64,000 nucleotides of DNA from NCBI RefSeq assembly GCF_001050135.1, contig NZ_CP012040.1:5907001-5971000 (forward strand). The letters are read 5' to 3'. The stretch comes from Cyclobacterium amurskyense. Lineage in GTDB: Bacteria > Bacteroidota > Bacteroidia > Cytophagales > Cyclobacteriaceae. Below, piece by piece: positions 19,095 through 27,938 of the stretch. The notes beneath the pieces were generated by a model that was given only the letters and a program-made list of their open reading frames with translations, made no database searches and was not told where the DNA came from. The number at the start of each line of letters is the position of its first letter. Positions within the stretch are counted from its first letter, which is position 1. Made by a program: the position numbers and the translations under genes.

Positions 19095-19520
19095 TTAAAT
19101 ATCAATTTTCTTTTCTTCGAAAAAAGCAACACCATCTGCTTCCCAAGTCATTTTCATTTTCCAGTACCCTGGTTCAAGCCCTTTCAGTGACATCGTATTG
19201 GATTCAGAATCCTTTATTTCAATTTGAATTTTTTTATCCATCCGAGCATCAGAGGGTCTAAATAAATGCAACTCTCCTTTGGAACCAATAGGCAACTTGA
19301 ATTGAAGGGTTTTACTTGCTGCATCAAATTGCATGACTTTGCCTTCCATGGCATTGGTATTTGACACTCGATCAATATGTTCCTGGTATTTGATTTCTTC
19401 AGCATAATAATTCTCTGTAACCAGATGTATATCATCCTGCTTCACACAAATGGTTACCAGGGTCACCATCAACCCAATAAAAACCAACAATAACAATAAG
19501 ATTCCATTTCCCCAGTTCAT
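19095..19520 (-). CDS. ccoH: FixH/CcoH family cbb3 oxidase assembly protein
   Basis: 141 residues with one N-terminal membrane helix (NGILLLLLVFIGLMVTLVTI) followed by a periplasmic beta-rich domain; DIHLVTENYYAEEIKYQEHI and the final part GYWKMKMTWEADGVAFFEEK are typical of FixH. FixH/CcoH helps insert or stabilise the cbb3 oxidase together with the CcoI copper ATPase. It sits between ccoG (22 nt upstream) and the SafE-like gene, the standard order. Confidence 0.9.
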   Translation of the reverse strand: MNWGNGILLLLLVFIGLMVTLVTICVKQDDIHLVTENYYAEEIKYQEHIDRVSNTNAMEGKVMQFDAASKTLQFKLPIGSKGELHLFRPSDARMDKKIQIEIKDSESNTMSLKGLEPGYWKMKMTWEADGVAFFEEKKIDI

Positions 19521-19541
19521 TTCGTATTCATTTTAGTATTT

Positions 19542-20957
19542 TTATTCTCCAACAGGTCCCATAAAACTGGTGGAAATCCTATCAATTGTCTCCCCATTTT
19601 GTTGTAATAATAAATCAACGTTTTGTTGAGGGATCTTCATATCACTTTTAGCTTTAACCAAAAAGAATCTGCCTTCGAATTTTGATTGCCCATCAAGTCT
19701 CCAATCTGTATGCCCCACTTTTTCCAAAGTAAAGGTAGGATCAGCAGGAACAAGGGTAACCTCTTGTTCATCAAAAGTTTTATTAATTAAGGTCACTTCA
19801 TATAGGTTACTTATTTGTGCATTCTCTCTGGCCTGGTAAGTCATTCCTCTAAACCTGGTGACCGTAGCACCCAAATCTTCTCTTGTTGCTAATAAGGCAA
19901 CAAAGCCAACAATTAATAATAGTAGAATACTAGAGTAAGCCTTTACCCTACCGGTAATTAATTTTGATGTACCCGTTAAAATACTGTTTTCCGAAGCATA
20001 GCGAATCAATCCTTTAGGTCGGTCTACTTTTTCCATGACATCATCACAGGCATCCATACATGCGGTACAATTGACACACTCCATCTGCACGCCATTTCTA
20101 ATGTCTATACCAGTAGGACAAACCTGTACACAAAGCGTACAATCTACACAGTCTCCAGCAGGCTTTTCTTCCACTTTATTTTTCCTAATAGGAGCCCTAG
20201 GTTCACCACGTTTATAGTCATAAGTAACATTGATGGATTGGTTATCGAGCAATACGCCTTGAAGCCTTCCGTATGGACATACCACAATACATGCCTGTTC
20301 TCTAAACCAAGAGAAGACAAATAGAAATATTCCAGTAAAGGCCAAGAGACCAAAAAACCCTGCTAAATTCTCCGAAGGAGAAGAACTAACAATCTCCATT
20401 ACATTATCGATACCAATAAGATAAGCCATCACGGTATGAGATATAAGCAAAGAAATTAAAATAAAAATAGACATTTTAATGGTCTTCTTTCTTATTTTCT
20501 CAGCATTCCATGGCAGGGCGTCCAGTTTACGCTGCTGATTGGCATCTCCTTCTATCCAATACTCAATCTTTCGGAAAACCATTTCCATAAAAAGTGTCTG
20601 TGGACAAGCCCAGCCACAAAAGACCCTACCGAATACCACAGTAAACAGGATGATAAAAACGAAGAAAATTAAAAGTAAAAATATCAGCAAATGAGTATCC
20701 TGCGGCCAAAAAACAGCTCCAAAAATAATGAATTTTCTTTCGAAAACATTGAACAGTAACCAAGGTCGTCCATCCACCTTAATAAAAGGTCCGGCAAATA
20801 ATATCCCTAGTAACAACCAAGAAAAATAGGTTCTGTACTGGTAGAATTTACCAGAAACCTTTTTAGGAAAAACCCAATTTCTGCCACCATCCTGATTCAC
20901 AGTACCCAGGGCATCCCTGAATTTATCTGGGTTTAGGTTTTCGTTTTTTACTGCCAT
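19542..20957 (-). CDS. ccoG: CcoG/FixG/RdxA cytochrome c oxidase accessory ferredoxin protein
   Basis: About 471 residues. I take the ATG giving MAVKNENLNPDKFRDALG; the longer start at 21005 overlaps nothing useful and adds 16 unusual residues. Membrane helices flank a NapH-like region (VFCGWACPQTLFMEMVFRKIEYWIEG) and two 4Fe-4S motifs occur in CVDCTLCVQVCPTGI and MECVNCTACMDACDD, near residues 270-310. The C-terminal ~140 residues form an immunoglobulin-like periplasmic domain (FixG_C). The protein reduces copper for insertion into cbb3 oxidase. It lies between ccoP and ccoH. Confidence 0.95.
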   Translation of the reverse strand: MAVKNENLNPDKFRDALGTVNQDGGRNWVFPKKVSGKFYQYRTYFSWLLLGILFAGPFIKVDGRPWLLFNVFERKFIIFGAVFWPQDTHLLIFLLLIFFVFIILFTVVFGRVFCGWACPQTLFMEMVFRKIEYWIEGDANQQRKLDALPWNAEKIRKKTIKMSIFILISLLISHTVMAYLIGIDNVMEIVSSSPSENLAGFFGLLAFTGIFLFVFSWFREQACIVVCPYGRLQGVLLDNQSINVTYDYKRGEPRAPIRKNKVEEKPAGDCVDCTLCVQVCPTGIDIRNGVQMECVNCTACMDACDDVMEKVDRPKGLIRYASENSILTGTSKLITGRVKAYSSILLLLIVGFVALLATREDLGATVTRFRGMTYQARENAQISNLYEVTLINKTFDEQEVTLVPADPTFTLEKVGHTDWRLDGQSKFEGRFFLVKAKSDMKIPQQNVDLLLQQNGETIDRISTSFMGPVGE

Positions 20958-21021
20958 TTTTTTTGAAGTTTTTATATAAAATGTCGGGTTTGAACCAAAT
21001 GCCAAACCCGACTTCTAAGCC

Positions 21022-21948
21022 TTACTCCGCAGGTTCTACACCCAATTCTTCCTCCACCAATGCATCTACAGGTTGTTCTATAGTTGGTTCGAATTTCTCG
21101 CCTTGAGGATCCTTAGGATTTGCTGGTGAGGTACCTTGCAAAGAAAGTATATAACTGGATACTTGTTGCATTTCCTCAGGACCTAACTGGTCTTGCCAAG
21201 GTATCATACCTTTTTCAATTACACCATACTTCACTACTTTAAAAATACTTTTGATGTCTCCACCGTGAAGCCAGTATTCATCTGTGAGGTTTGGACCTAC
21301 TCCACCACCACCATCCATGGCATGGCATGCGGCGCAATTGCCTGTAAACAGTTCCTTACCTGCAGCTAAACCAGGAGCTGACATATCAACTTCCACATTG
21401 GTTTCATCAATAGAAGTCAGCATCATGGCTCCTCTTGCTTCTGCTTCTAGGGCTGCTTGTTCTAGGGAGGCTTCATATTCTTCTATTTGAGTCTGACCAA
21501 TTCCAAGCACAGAATAATTAAGGAAATATACAACAGCGGAGAAAATGGTCAGGTAAAACACGTACTTTAACCAAGGAGGCATAAAGTTATCAAGCTCCAC
21601 AATCCCATCATAACTATGATTTAGCTGAATGTCTTTTTCTTCCTCGATCGGCCTATATTTCCCTACCACATATTTAGTCTTGAAAGATTCCCACCAGGAA
21701 GGCTCTGCTGCGAGGGCTGGATTTTCCTTTCTTAGAACCGTCATTAAAAATGACAACATATAAACCATCACTCCTATGATGATGACAATAACTAGTAAAA
21801 CAACTATAATAATGGCGAGTAAAAGCAATGTATTACTGTCCATTTGTTGCATTTGTGCTAAAAAGCTTGTTTCCGTTTCCTGAGCAAAGCCAGGAACTGC
21901 CATCAACAAACACATCAGGGTGGCTCCAATCAGTTTAAACGTTTTCAT
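21022..21948 (-). CDS. ccoP: Cytochrome cbb3 oxidase subunit III, CcoP (monoheme type)
   Basis: About 308 residues from MKTFKLIGATLMCLLMAVPG, which gives a signal-like first helix; a start nine codons upstream is possible. The gene overlaps the ccoQ 3' end by 14 nt. A second helix (about 40-65) and a third (about 130-150, WLKYVFYLTIFSAVVYFLNY) follow, then one cytochrome c domain with C205-A-A-C208-H209 and the Met region IEKGMIPWQ. Proteobacterial CcoP has two heme c groups; only one CxxCH is present here. This is the form usual in Bacteroidota. The acidic, proline-rich tail (EPTIEQPVDALVEEELG) is unstructured. CcoP passes electrons to CcoO/CcoN. Confidence 0.94.
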   Translation of the reverse strand: MKTFKLIGATLMCLLMAVPGFAQETETSFLAQMQQMDSNTLLLLAIIIVVLLVIVIIIGVMVYMLSFLMTVLRKENPALAAEPSWWESFKTKYVVGKYRPIEEEKDIQLNHSYDGIVELDNFMPPWLKYVFYLTIFSAVVYFLNYSVLGIGQTQIEEYEASLEQAALEAEARGAMMLTSIDETNVEVDMSAPGLAAGKELFTGNCAACHAMDGGGGVGPNLTDEYWLHGGDIKSIFKVVKYGVIEKGMIPWQDQLGPEEMQQVSSYILSLQGTSPANPKDPQGEKFEPTIEQPVDALVEEELGVEPAE

Positions 21949-22126
21949 TAGACTTATCGTTTTGAGGTTCATCATTGAGTGGCATTTCTTTCATGTGGTC
22001 CACATAGCTTCTATCTACCTGTAGGACCCACCAAAACATTCCGATAAAGAAAATTACAAATATCAATAAGGAAATGATGGGGTAGATCTCAATATTTTCC
22101 ATTGAGCTTAAAATATCTTTTTTCAT
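21935..22126 (-). CDS. ccoQ: CcoQ/FixQ-like small subunit of cbb3 oxidase
   Basis: 63 residues with a single membrane helix (ISLLIFVIFFIGMFWWVLQV) and a charged C-terminal tail ending in PQNDKSNENV. It lies between ccoNO (11 nt upstream) and ccoP (14-nt overlap), exactly where the small fourth subunit is normally found. The ATG nine codons in (MENIEIYP) is an alternative start. Identification rests on position, size and the WWVLQVDR-like pattern. Confidence 0.85.
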   Translation of the reverse strand: MKKDILSSMENIEIYPIISLLIFVIFFIGMFWWVLQVDRSYVDHMKEMPLNDEPQNDKSNENV

Positions 22127-22137
22127 CTCTTTTTAAT

Positions 22138-24270
22138 TTATTGGTTTCCAGAAGAACCATTTTTAATATCTGTACCTAGTCGTTGTAGGTAAGCTATCAA
22201 AGCAATAATCTCCGTATCTGGCAATACTTCAATACCAGATTCCTTCAAGCCATTTGCTATCTCCTGTGCCTGACTTTGAAGATCTTCTATTGCTTTTACA
22301 TCATAGCCTTCTGCATACGGTACTCCTAACTTTTGCATGGTTCGAATTTTAGCTCCAATATTGCTATGATCCATGATATTGGTAGTCATCCATGGATAAG
22401 GAGGCATCAAGGAACCTGGAGACATGTCTCTAGGATTCACCATGTGGTGGTAATGCCAGCTATCTGGATATTTCCCCCCTACTCTATGCAAATCTGGACC
22501 AGTTCGTTTAGATCCCCACAAAAATGGTCTATCATAAACAAATTCTCCTGCCTTAGAATATTCTCCATAGCGTTCTGTCTCAAACCTAAAAGGACGGATC
22601 ATTTGAGAGTGACAACCAACGCAACCATTGGAAATGTATAAGTCCCTACCCTGCAACTCCAGAGGAGTATAAGGCTGCACACTACTAATTGTAGGTACAT
22701 TGGACTTCACTAGAATGGTAGGGATGATTTCTACTATACCACCAATCAAAATGGCTATGGTTGCCAATATGGTGAAAAAGACAGGCTTTCTCTCCCATGC
22801 CCTGTGCCAAAATTCTTGCTTTTCTGGAACATGTTTGGCCAAAGCTGGTGCTTCATCCTCTTCTTCTTCAAGGAAGGACCCTGCGGCAGCTGTTTTAACC
22901 AAGTTATAAACCATCAATATCGCACCACTTAGGTAAAGTAGTCCACCAAATGCACGAAGCATGTACATTGGAACAATTTGAATAACAGTCTCAAGGAAGT
23001 TAGGGTAAGCCAAACGTCCTGTGTCTGCAAATTCTTTCCACATCAAACTTTGTGTCAGCGCAGCCACATACATTGGTAAGGCATAAAATAGTATACCTAA
23101 TGTACCCAACCAAAAGTGAGTATTGGCCAATTTAACTGAGAATAATTTCGTTCTCCACATTCTTGGCCATAACCAATACAACATAGAGAAAGTCAAGAAT
23201 CCGTTCCAACCTAATCCGCCAATATGCACGTGGGCAACTATCCAGTCAGTATAGTGGGCAATGGCGTTTACACTTTTAATAGAAAGTAGCGGTCCTTCAA
23301 ACGTAGCCATACCGTATGCCGTTACAGCTACCACCATGAATTTCAAAACAGGGTCTACCCTTACTTTGTCCCAAGCTCCTCTAAGCGTAAGCAGTCCATT
23401 AACCATTCCACCCCAACTTGGGGCAAGCAACATGATGGAAAAAGCAACACCTAAAACCTGAGCCCATTCAGGTAATGCTGTGTAAAGCAAATGGTGTGGT
23501 CCTGCCCAGATATATAAGAATATCAAAGACCAGAAGTGTACGATCGAAAGCTTATAGGAGAATACAGGTCTATTTGCTGCTTTCGGCAAATAATAGTACA
23601 TCAAACCTAGAAAAGGTGTGGTGAGGAAAAATGCAACCGCATTGTGACCATACCACCATTGCACCAATGCATCCTGTACACCAGCGTAAGCAGAATAACT
23701 TTTAAATAAAGACACTGGTAAAGCGAGGGAATTGAAAATGTGCAAAACCGCTACCGTTACGAAGGAGGCCAAGTAAAACCAAATGGCCACATACATGTGC
23801 TTTTCACGTCGCTTAATCAGCGTTCCAATCATATTGGCTCCGAATGCTACCCATATTATGGTAATAGCAATGTCAATTGGCCATTCAAGTTCCGCATACT
23901 CCTTAGAGGAAGTCAAACCCAATGGAAGGGTAATGACCGCAGAAAGTATAATGGCCTGCCATCCCCAAAAATGTATCCAACTTAGGGTTTTATTCCACAT
24001 TGGAGCCTTTAGGAGTCGTGGCATAGAATAATACACGCCAGCAAATATGGCATTTCCTACGAAGGCAAATATTACCGCATTCGTATGAAGCGGCCTTATC
24101 CGGCCAAAGGTCGTATAAGGATTGCCCAAATTTGCTTCGGGTAAGAATAGCTGGGTGGCAGCAAGCAACCCTATCAGCATACCAGCCAATCCCCATATCA
24201 TGGTGGCTGCGCCGAAGAATTTTACGATCTTGTTATCGTAACTAAACTTTTCAAGTGTCGTTCCTGACAT
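22138..24270 (-). CDS. ccoN: Fused cytochrome cbb3 oxidase subunits I and II (CcoN-CcoO)
   Basis: About 710 residues from MSGTTLEKFSYDNKIVKFFG, one base beyond the ccoS stop; the longer open frame to 24363 overlaps ccoS and is unlikely. The first ~475 residues are CcoN: heme b ligand in GRIRPLHTNAVIFAF, CuB ligands in QWWYGHNAVAFFL and YIWAGPHHLLYT, and the heme b3 region IVAHVHIGGLGWNGF. After a linker, a membrane helix near residues 500-520 leads into CcoO with C550-V-G-C553-H554 and a conserved Met region (SPGSLMPPYPWM). Fusion of the catalytic and cytochrome subunits is usual in Bacteroidota. The enzyme reduces oxygen at low concentration and pumps protons. Confidence 0.96.
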   Translation of the reverse strand: MSGTTLEKFSYDNKIVKFFGAATMIWGLAGMLIGLLAATQLFLPEANLGNPYTTFGRIRPLHTNAVIFAFVGNAIFAGVYYSMPRLLKAPMWNKTLSWIHFWGWQAIILSAVITLPLGLTSSKEYAELEWPIDIAITIIWVAFGANMIGTLIKRREKHMYVAIWFYLASFVTVAVLHIFNSLALPVSLFKSYSAYAGVQDALVQWWYGHNAVAFFLTTPFLGLMYYYLPKAANRPVFSYKLSIVHFWSLIFLYIWAGPHHLLYTALPEWAQVLGVAFSIMLLAPSWGGMVNGLLTLRGAWDKVRVDPVLKFMVVAVTAYGMATFEGPLLSIKSVNAIAHYTDWIVAHVHIGGLGWNGFLTFSMLYWLWPRMWRTKLFSVKLANTHFWLGTLGILFYALPMYVAALTQSLMWKEFADTGRLAYPNFLETVIQIVPMYMLRAFGGLLYLSGAILMVYNLVKTAAAGSFLEEEEDEAPALAKHVPEKQEFWHRAWERKPVFFTILATIAILIGGIVEIIPTILVKSNVPTISSVQPYTPLELQGRDLYISNGCVGCHSQMIRPFRFETERYGEYSKAGEFVYDRPFLWGSKRTGPDLHRVGGKYPDSWHYHHMVNPRDMSPGSLMPPYPWMTTNIMDHSNIGAKIRTMQKLGVPYAEGYDVKAIEDLQSQAQEIANGLKESGIEVLPDTEIIALIAYLQRLGTDIKNGSSGNQ

Positions 24271-24271
24271 A

Positions 24272-24454
24272 TCACTTCTTTTTTTTAGGTGGTTTTTTGT
24301 TCGCTTTATTTTTTGTTTTTTGGTCAAATAGTATTCTGATCGCAGGGGTGTGTTGATCATCAAACTGACCGCCTTTCATCGCTTTGAAAAAAAGCCATAA
24401 AAACCCTCCAGCCATTAATAAACTCACTCCTATCAGAATAAAGATTACTTCCAT
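24272..24454 (-). CDS. ccoS: CcoS, cbb3-type oxidase assembly protein
   Basis: 60 residues: one membrane helix (VIFILIGVSLLMAGGFLWLFF) then the family-typical KAMKGGQFDDQHTPAIRILFD and a lysine-rich tail. CcoS is needed for heme and copper incorporation into cbb3 oxidase. The start overlaps the ccoI 3' end by 10 nt, and ccoN begins 2 nt after its stop, indicating tight translational coupling. Confidence 0.95.
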   Translation of the reverse strand: MEVIFILIGVSLLMAGGFLWLFFKAMKGGQFDDQHTPAIRILFDQKTKNKANKKPPKKKK

Positions 24455-26898
24455 TTTATCATCTCATTTTCATTTAATCCCATTCTATATGCTTTGTAAT
24501 TGGTGGCAATCGTTGTAAACAAAACCACTGAAATACTACTTGCAGGCATTAAAACTGCACACAAGACCGGGCTTACTAATCCTTGAACAGCAAAAAAGAT
24601 CCCTACGGCATTGTAGGTGAAACTTAAACCAAAACTGGCCTTTATTATTCTCCTACCTGTTTTTGCAAAATTCAAATACTGTGGAAGTAAGTTAAGTTTT
24701 TCTCCATCCAACACCGCATCACTAGCCGGGCTAAAATGGGATATATTGTCTGTTACAGCAATCCCCACTTCACCTGCCTTGAGAGCACCTGCATCATTAA
24801 GCCCATCTCCTACCATTAAAACATGTTTTCCTTGCTCTTGTATGGCTCTTATATGGGACAATTTGCTTTTCGGCGACTGCTGAAAATACATGGCTACCTT
24901 GCTACCCAATACTTCCTTTAAATATTTCTCCTCCTGGTTATTGTCTCCGGATAGCAATTCTACATCATAAGTTTCTGTCAAATCCGGAATCATCTTTTCT
25001 ATGCCTTCACGTACCCCACTTGCAATACTGAAAACACCCCAATGCATTCCATCAATTACCAAATGTACCTCGTTACCTTTATTAACTACTTTGCTTTCGT
25101 CTCCTAAGCCTAAGAAAAGCGCCGAACCCATGCTTATGGTCTTGGATTTGTATTTAGCGGTTAGTCCCTTCCCGGAAATCTCCTCTACATTTTCCAATAC
25201 CACAGGTTTGACTTTGTCTAGCCATTGATTGATTCTCTTACTCAGTGGATGATTAGAGAAATTTACCAAAGCCTTAATCATACCCTTCGATTCATCTGTT
25301 AGACTTTCACCATGGTAAGAAACAGTGGCCTTAGAAGGAGCTGTGAGTGTACCTGTCTTGTCAAAAACAAGTGTATCAATTTTAGCCAATTTTTCAATTA
25401 CCTGCGTATTTTTCAAATAAAAGCCTCCCTTCCCAAAGATCCTCATCACATTCCCCAAAGTAAAAGGAGTAGACATTGCCAAAGCACAAGGACAGGTAAT
25501 GATCAATACCGAGGTAAAGGCCTTGATTCCCATTGAAAAGTCATTAAAACTCCAATATATCAATGCTCCAAATGCTATAAAAAGAACAGTGAATGTAAAT
25601 TTTCCACTTATTCGATTGGACAAGGAAGCCAATGAGTCTTCTTGTTCACTCTTAGAAAAGGTTTCATGATTCCAGAGATCAGTTAGATAACCTTGGGAGG
25701 GCGATTTCTGTACCGCTAAGGTAATGGCAGCCCCTTTTTGTCTACCCCCAGCGTATACCAGGTCTCCTTTTTTTACAGGGACAGGAATTTCCTCCCCCGT
25801 CACAAAACTATAATCGATAGATGCTTCCGGAACTAAAAGCAAGCTGTCTGCTGGCACCAACTCCTCATTCCGTACTTTAATAATATCACCAACATTAAGT
25901 TTTATTAGCGGTATAACTTCCTCTAGGTCCTTTACCATTTTGGTAATGGCTATTGGAAAATAGGACTTATAATCTCTATCAAAAGAGAGCGTATCAAAAG
26001 TTTTCTGCTGGTAATATTTACCTATTAAAAGAAAAAATAGCAAGCCGCCTAAAGTATCTAAATACCCCTCTTGCCCAGAAATAAAGATTTCAAACAAGCT
26101 ATAAGTAAACAAACTTATAATCCCCAAGGCTATGGGCACATCCATATTTACTGAGCGATTCTTTATAGCAATCCATGCAGAACGGAAATAGTCTGTGGCA
26201 GAATAAAAAACTACAGGCAAAGCCAAAAGAATATTCAAGTAATTAAACAGGTTTTTAAAACCAGTTCCAAGAAGCTCCGCCTCCGAAAAATATTCCGGGA
26301 GACTGAAAAACATCATATTGCCAAAGCAAAATCCTGCCACCGCTAATTGGTAGATAAGTTTCTTGTTGTACTTTTTGCTTATCTTTTCTTCAATATCTGA
26401 TAGATTAATACTCGGTTCATAGCCAATATTGGATAGCAAGCTTACCACTGACTTCAAATTTGTTTCTTTTCTCTGGTATTTAATTTGGACCTTCTTTTTA
26501 ATAAAATCCACCCGAGCATAAGTAATAGCAGGGTTAAGCTTGTAAAGGTTTTCCAAAAGCCATATACAGGACGCACAATGTATCATAGGAAGGTAAAAAG
26601 TAACATGAACCTGTTCTTCATCCTTAAAGTCTATTAACCTATTAAACACATCCACATCATCCAAATAATCAAACTGATTTTCTCTTACAATTTGTTTTTT
26701 CTGATTTGTCCCTGGTGCAGCTTCAATATCGTAATAATCACATAAATTATTCTCATTCAATACCTCATAAACAGTAAGACAACCTGTGCAACAAAAACTT
26801 CTCTCGTCACGCTTAAGGAGCTCATCATCACAGCTTTCCCCGCAGTGATAACAGCAGATTGTTTTGGTTTTTTCTGTTTTGCTTGGCATTTCCTGCAT
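24445..26898 (-). CDS. ccoI: CcoI/FixI-type copper-translocating P-type ATPase for oxidase assembly
   Basis: 817 residues. The N-terminus is a Cys-rich zinc-finger-like module (CCYHCGESC and SFCCTGCLTVYE), followed by a heavy-metal-associated domain with MIHCASCIWLLEN (CxxC). Eight membrane helices include the metal-binding CPC in ITCPCALAMSTPF. The phosphorylation motif DKTGTLT, the TGEE actuator (VTGEEIPVP) and GDGLND (LMVGDGLNDAGAL) are all intact. This branch of CopA-like pumps exports Cu+ to the periplasm for cbb3 oxidase. It is the first gene of the operon. A second ATG three codons in (MPSKTEK) is possible. An FNR-like palindrome lies at 26935-26948. Confidence 0.95.
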   Translation of the reverse strand: MQEMPSKTEKTKTICCYHCGESCDDELLKRDERSFCCTGCLTVYEVLNENNLCDYYDIEAAPGTNQKKQIVRENQFDYLDDVDVFNRLIDFKDEEQVHVTFYLPMIHCASCIWLLENLYKLNPAITYARVDFIKKKVQIKYQRKETNLKSVVSLLSNIGYEPSINLSDIEEKISKKYNKKLIYQLAVAGFCFGNMMFFSLPEYFSEAELLGTGFKNLFNYLNILLALPVVFYSATDYFRSAWIAIKNRSVNMDVPIALGIISLFTYSLFEIFISGQEGYLDTLGGLLFFLLIGKYYQQKTFDTLSFDRDYKSYFPIAITKMVKDLEEVIPLIKLNVGDIIKVRNEELVPADSLLLVPEASIDYSFVTGEEIPVPVKKGDLVYAGGRQKGAAITLAVQKSPSQGYLTDLWNHETFSKSEQEDSLASLSNRISGKFTFTVLFIAFGALIYWSFNDFSMGIKAFTSVLIITCPCALAMSTPFTLGNVMRIFGKGGFYLKNTQVIEKLAKIDTLVFDKTGTLTAPSKATVSYHGESLTDESKGMIKALVNFSNHPLSKRINQWLDKVKPVVLENVEEISGKGLTAKYKSKTISMGSALFLGLGDESKVVNKGNEVHLVIDGMHWGVFSIASGVREGIEKMIPDLTETYDVELLSGDNNQEEKYLKEVLGSKVAMYFQQSPKSKLSHIRAIQEQGKHVLMVGDGLNDAGALKAGEVGIAVTDNISHFSPASDAVLDGEKLNLLPQYLNFAKTGRRIIKASFGLSFTYNAVGIFFAVQGLVSPVLCAVLMPASSISVVLFTTIATNYKAYRMGLNENEMIKWK

Positions 26899-26934
26899 TT
26901 TCAGACAAGTTAATCTTTTAATATAAAAAAAAAC

Positions 26935-26948
26935 ATGATGAATATCAT
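26935..26948. promoter_or_regulatory. FNR/CRP-type box upstream of ccoI
   Basis: ATGATGAATATCAT contains the full TGAT-N4-ATCA core of FNR/CRP-family sites in a perfect palindrome. It lies about 37-50 bp upstream of the ccoI start, at the head of the cbb3 operon. Oxygen-responsive control of cbb3 genes by FNR-like proteins is well established in other phyla; direct control here is inferred. Confidence 0.6.
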
Positions 26949-26961
26949 TAAAAATAATAAT

Positions 26962-27591
26962 TTATAAAGCCAGATAAAATGATAATTTTTCGTACCAAAG
27001 TCCCCCTTTATAGAAATGAAACAGCACTTTGGCCAAATCCGCCTGATTATTCTTAGTAGTAACCAGCACCGTTTTTTGGTGTTTGACTGCATAAGACCAG
27101 AAATCACCGATTCTATTAAAGTTAAATTTAATAAATGAGGTTTCGGAAGTAGAATTGGTGACTTCTTGAATAAGCTCTTGCTCTTCCTTTAATTTAGACT
27201 TTGGTATAAATGCAGGTGATATTATAGTGGCTTTACTATTTTTAATATTGTTAGAAAATAAGTGCAAGAATTGTTTGATGATCTTGGCAGAGGCAGGGCT
27301 ACCATCATAGTGAAAAAGTAAGCGATCAAAAGATAGTGCTCTGTCGTAAAGTAAAACCGGTATATCACATGGTTCTTTTTCCAAAAGACTAGGCTGATCC
27401 AATCCATGAAGCCAATCCAAAACTTTTGGAAGATGTGCGGTATATAGCACAGGTTGATTACCTATGGTAAATTGTTTCTTATCGAGTGGCTGACCTAGTT
27501 CCAAACCAAAGCCCTCTGCTAATAGGACTTCGTGGTGGGCATTGATCAGTTGACTGGGAAAAGCAAATTGTGTATCTAGCTTGGTTTGCAT
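26962..27591 (-). CDS. Universal-stress-protein-like protein next to the cbb3 locus
   Basis: About 209 residues from MQTKLDTQFAFPSQLINAHH. The open frame extends 18 codons further upstream (27645), but that start would crowd the FNR-like box, so I prefer the inner ATG. The protein has the overall pattern of a degenerate Usp protein: CDIPVLLYDRALSFDRLLFHYDGSPASAKIIKQF resembles the second Usp domain start (YDGS...), and a C-terminal strand pattern follows. No signal peptide. It lies just upstream of ccoI on the same strand with its own FNR-like box. Such Usp-like genes are often part of microaerobic regulons. Weak family match; function unknown. Confidence 0.62.
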   Translation of the reverse strand: MQTKLDTQFAFPSQLINAHHEVLLAEGFGLELGQPLDKKQFTIGNQPVLYTAHLPKVLDWLHGLDQPSLLEKEPCDIPVLLYDRALSFDRLLFHYDGSPASAKIIKQFLHLFSNNIKNSKATIISPAFIPKSKLKEEQELIQEVTNSTSETSFIKFNFNRIGDFWSYAVKHQKTVLVTTKNNQADLAKVLFHFYKGGLWYEKLSFYLAL

Positions 27592-27658
27592 ATACCTTTT
27601 ATTTTCCACAAAGCTATACCAACCAACCCAGAGGTGAATTGACAATAAGTAGGTGTTA

Positions 27659-27676
27659 ACATGATTAATGTCATGT
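27659..27676. promoter_or_regulatory. FNR-like palindrome upstream of the stress-protein-like gene
   Basis: ACATGATTAATGTCATGT is an inverted repeat with 6-bp perfect arms (ACATGA/TCATGT) and contains TGAT-N4-GTCA, one base from the FNR core. It lies about 68-85 bp upstream of the chosen start (27591), a spacing that fits an activator site. It is the second such site in this locus. Confidence 0.5.
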
Positions 27677-27730
27677 TTTCATATTCGAAATATTTACAAA
27701 TCGTAGTGCAGCTTTAAAAGCTACTTATTA

Positions 27731-27938
27731 AACCCGGATTATGTAATAGAATTTCTCCGCCCTGACTGTCATGGGTGAAGCCTGTCCCGTGTTTACGGGA
27801 AGTGTTTCAATCGCAAGACAATCGGCTGTTTGGAGATTTTAGCATAGCACCGATATGGTGAAATTGAAAACAGCAACGAAGTGGCTGACTTTAAAGCGAT
27901 TTTAGCACGTAATAGAATGTCTATTGCATATTTCGGGT
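27731..27938 (+). repeat. 210-bp interspersed element, copy C (full length)
   Basis: Begins AACCCGGATTATGTAATAG and ends CTATTGCATATTTCGGGT. Same orientation as copy A, with all inner segments present, including both direct repeats of GATTTTAGCA that bound the deletion seen in copy A. Copy C lies upstream of susC pair 2; the fragment at 33631 lies in opposite orientation downstream of that pair. Confidence 0.9.

Noticed and set aside
22138..24363. Start of ccoNO at 24363
   Set aside because: It would overlap ccoS fully and add a lysine-rich stretch absent from the family; the ATG at 24270 fits the ccoS stop.
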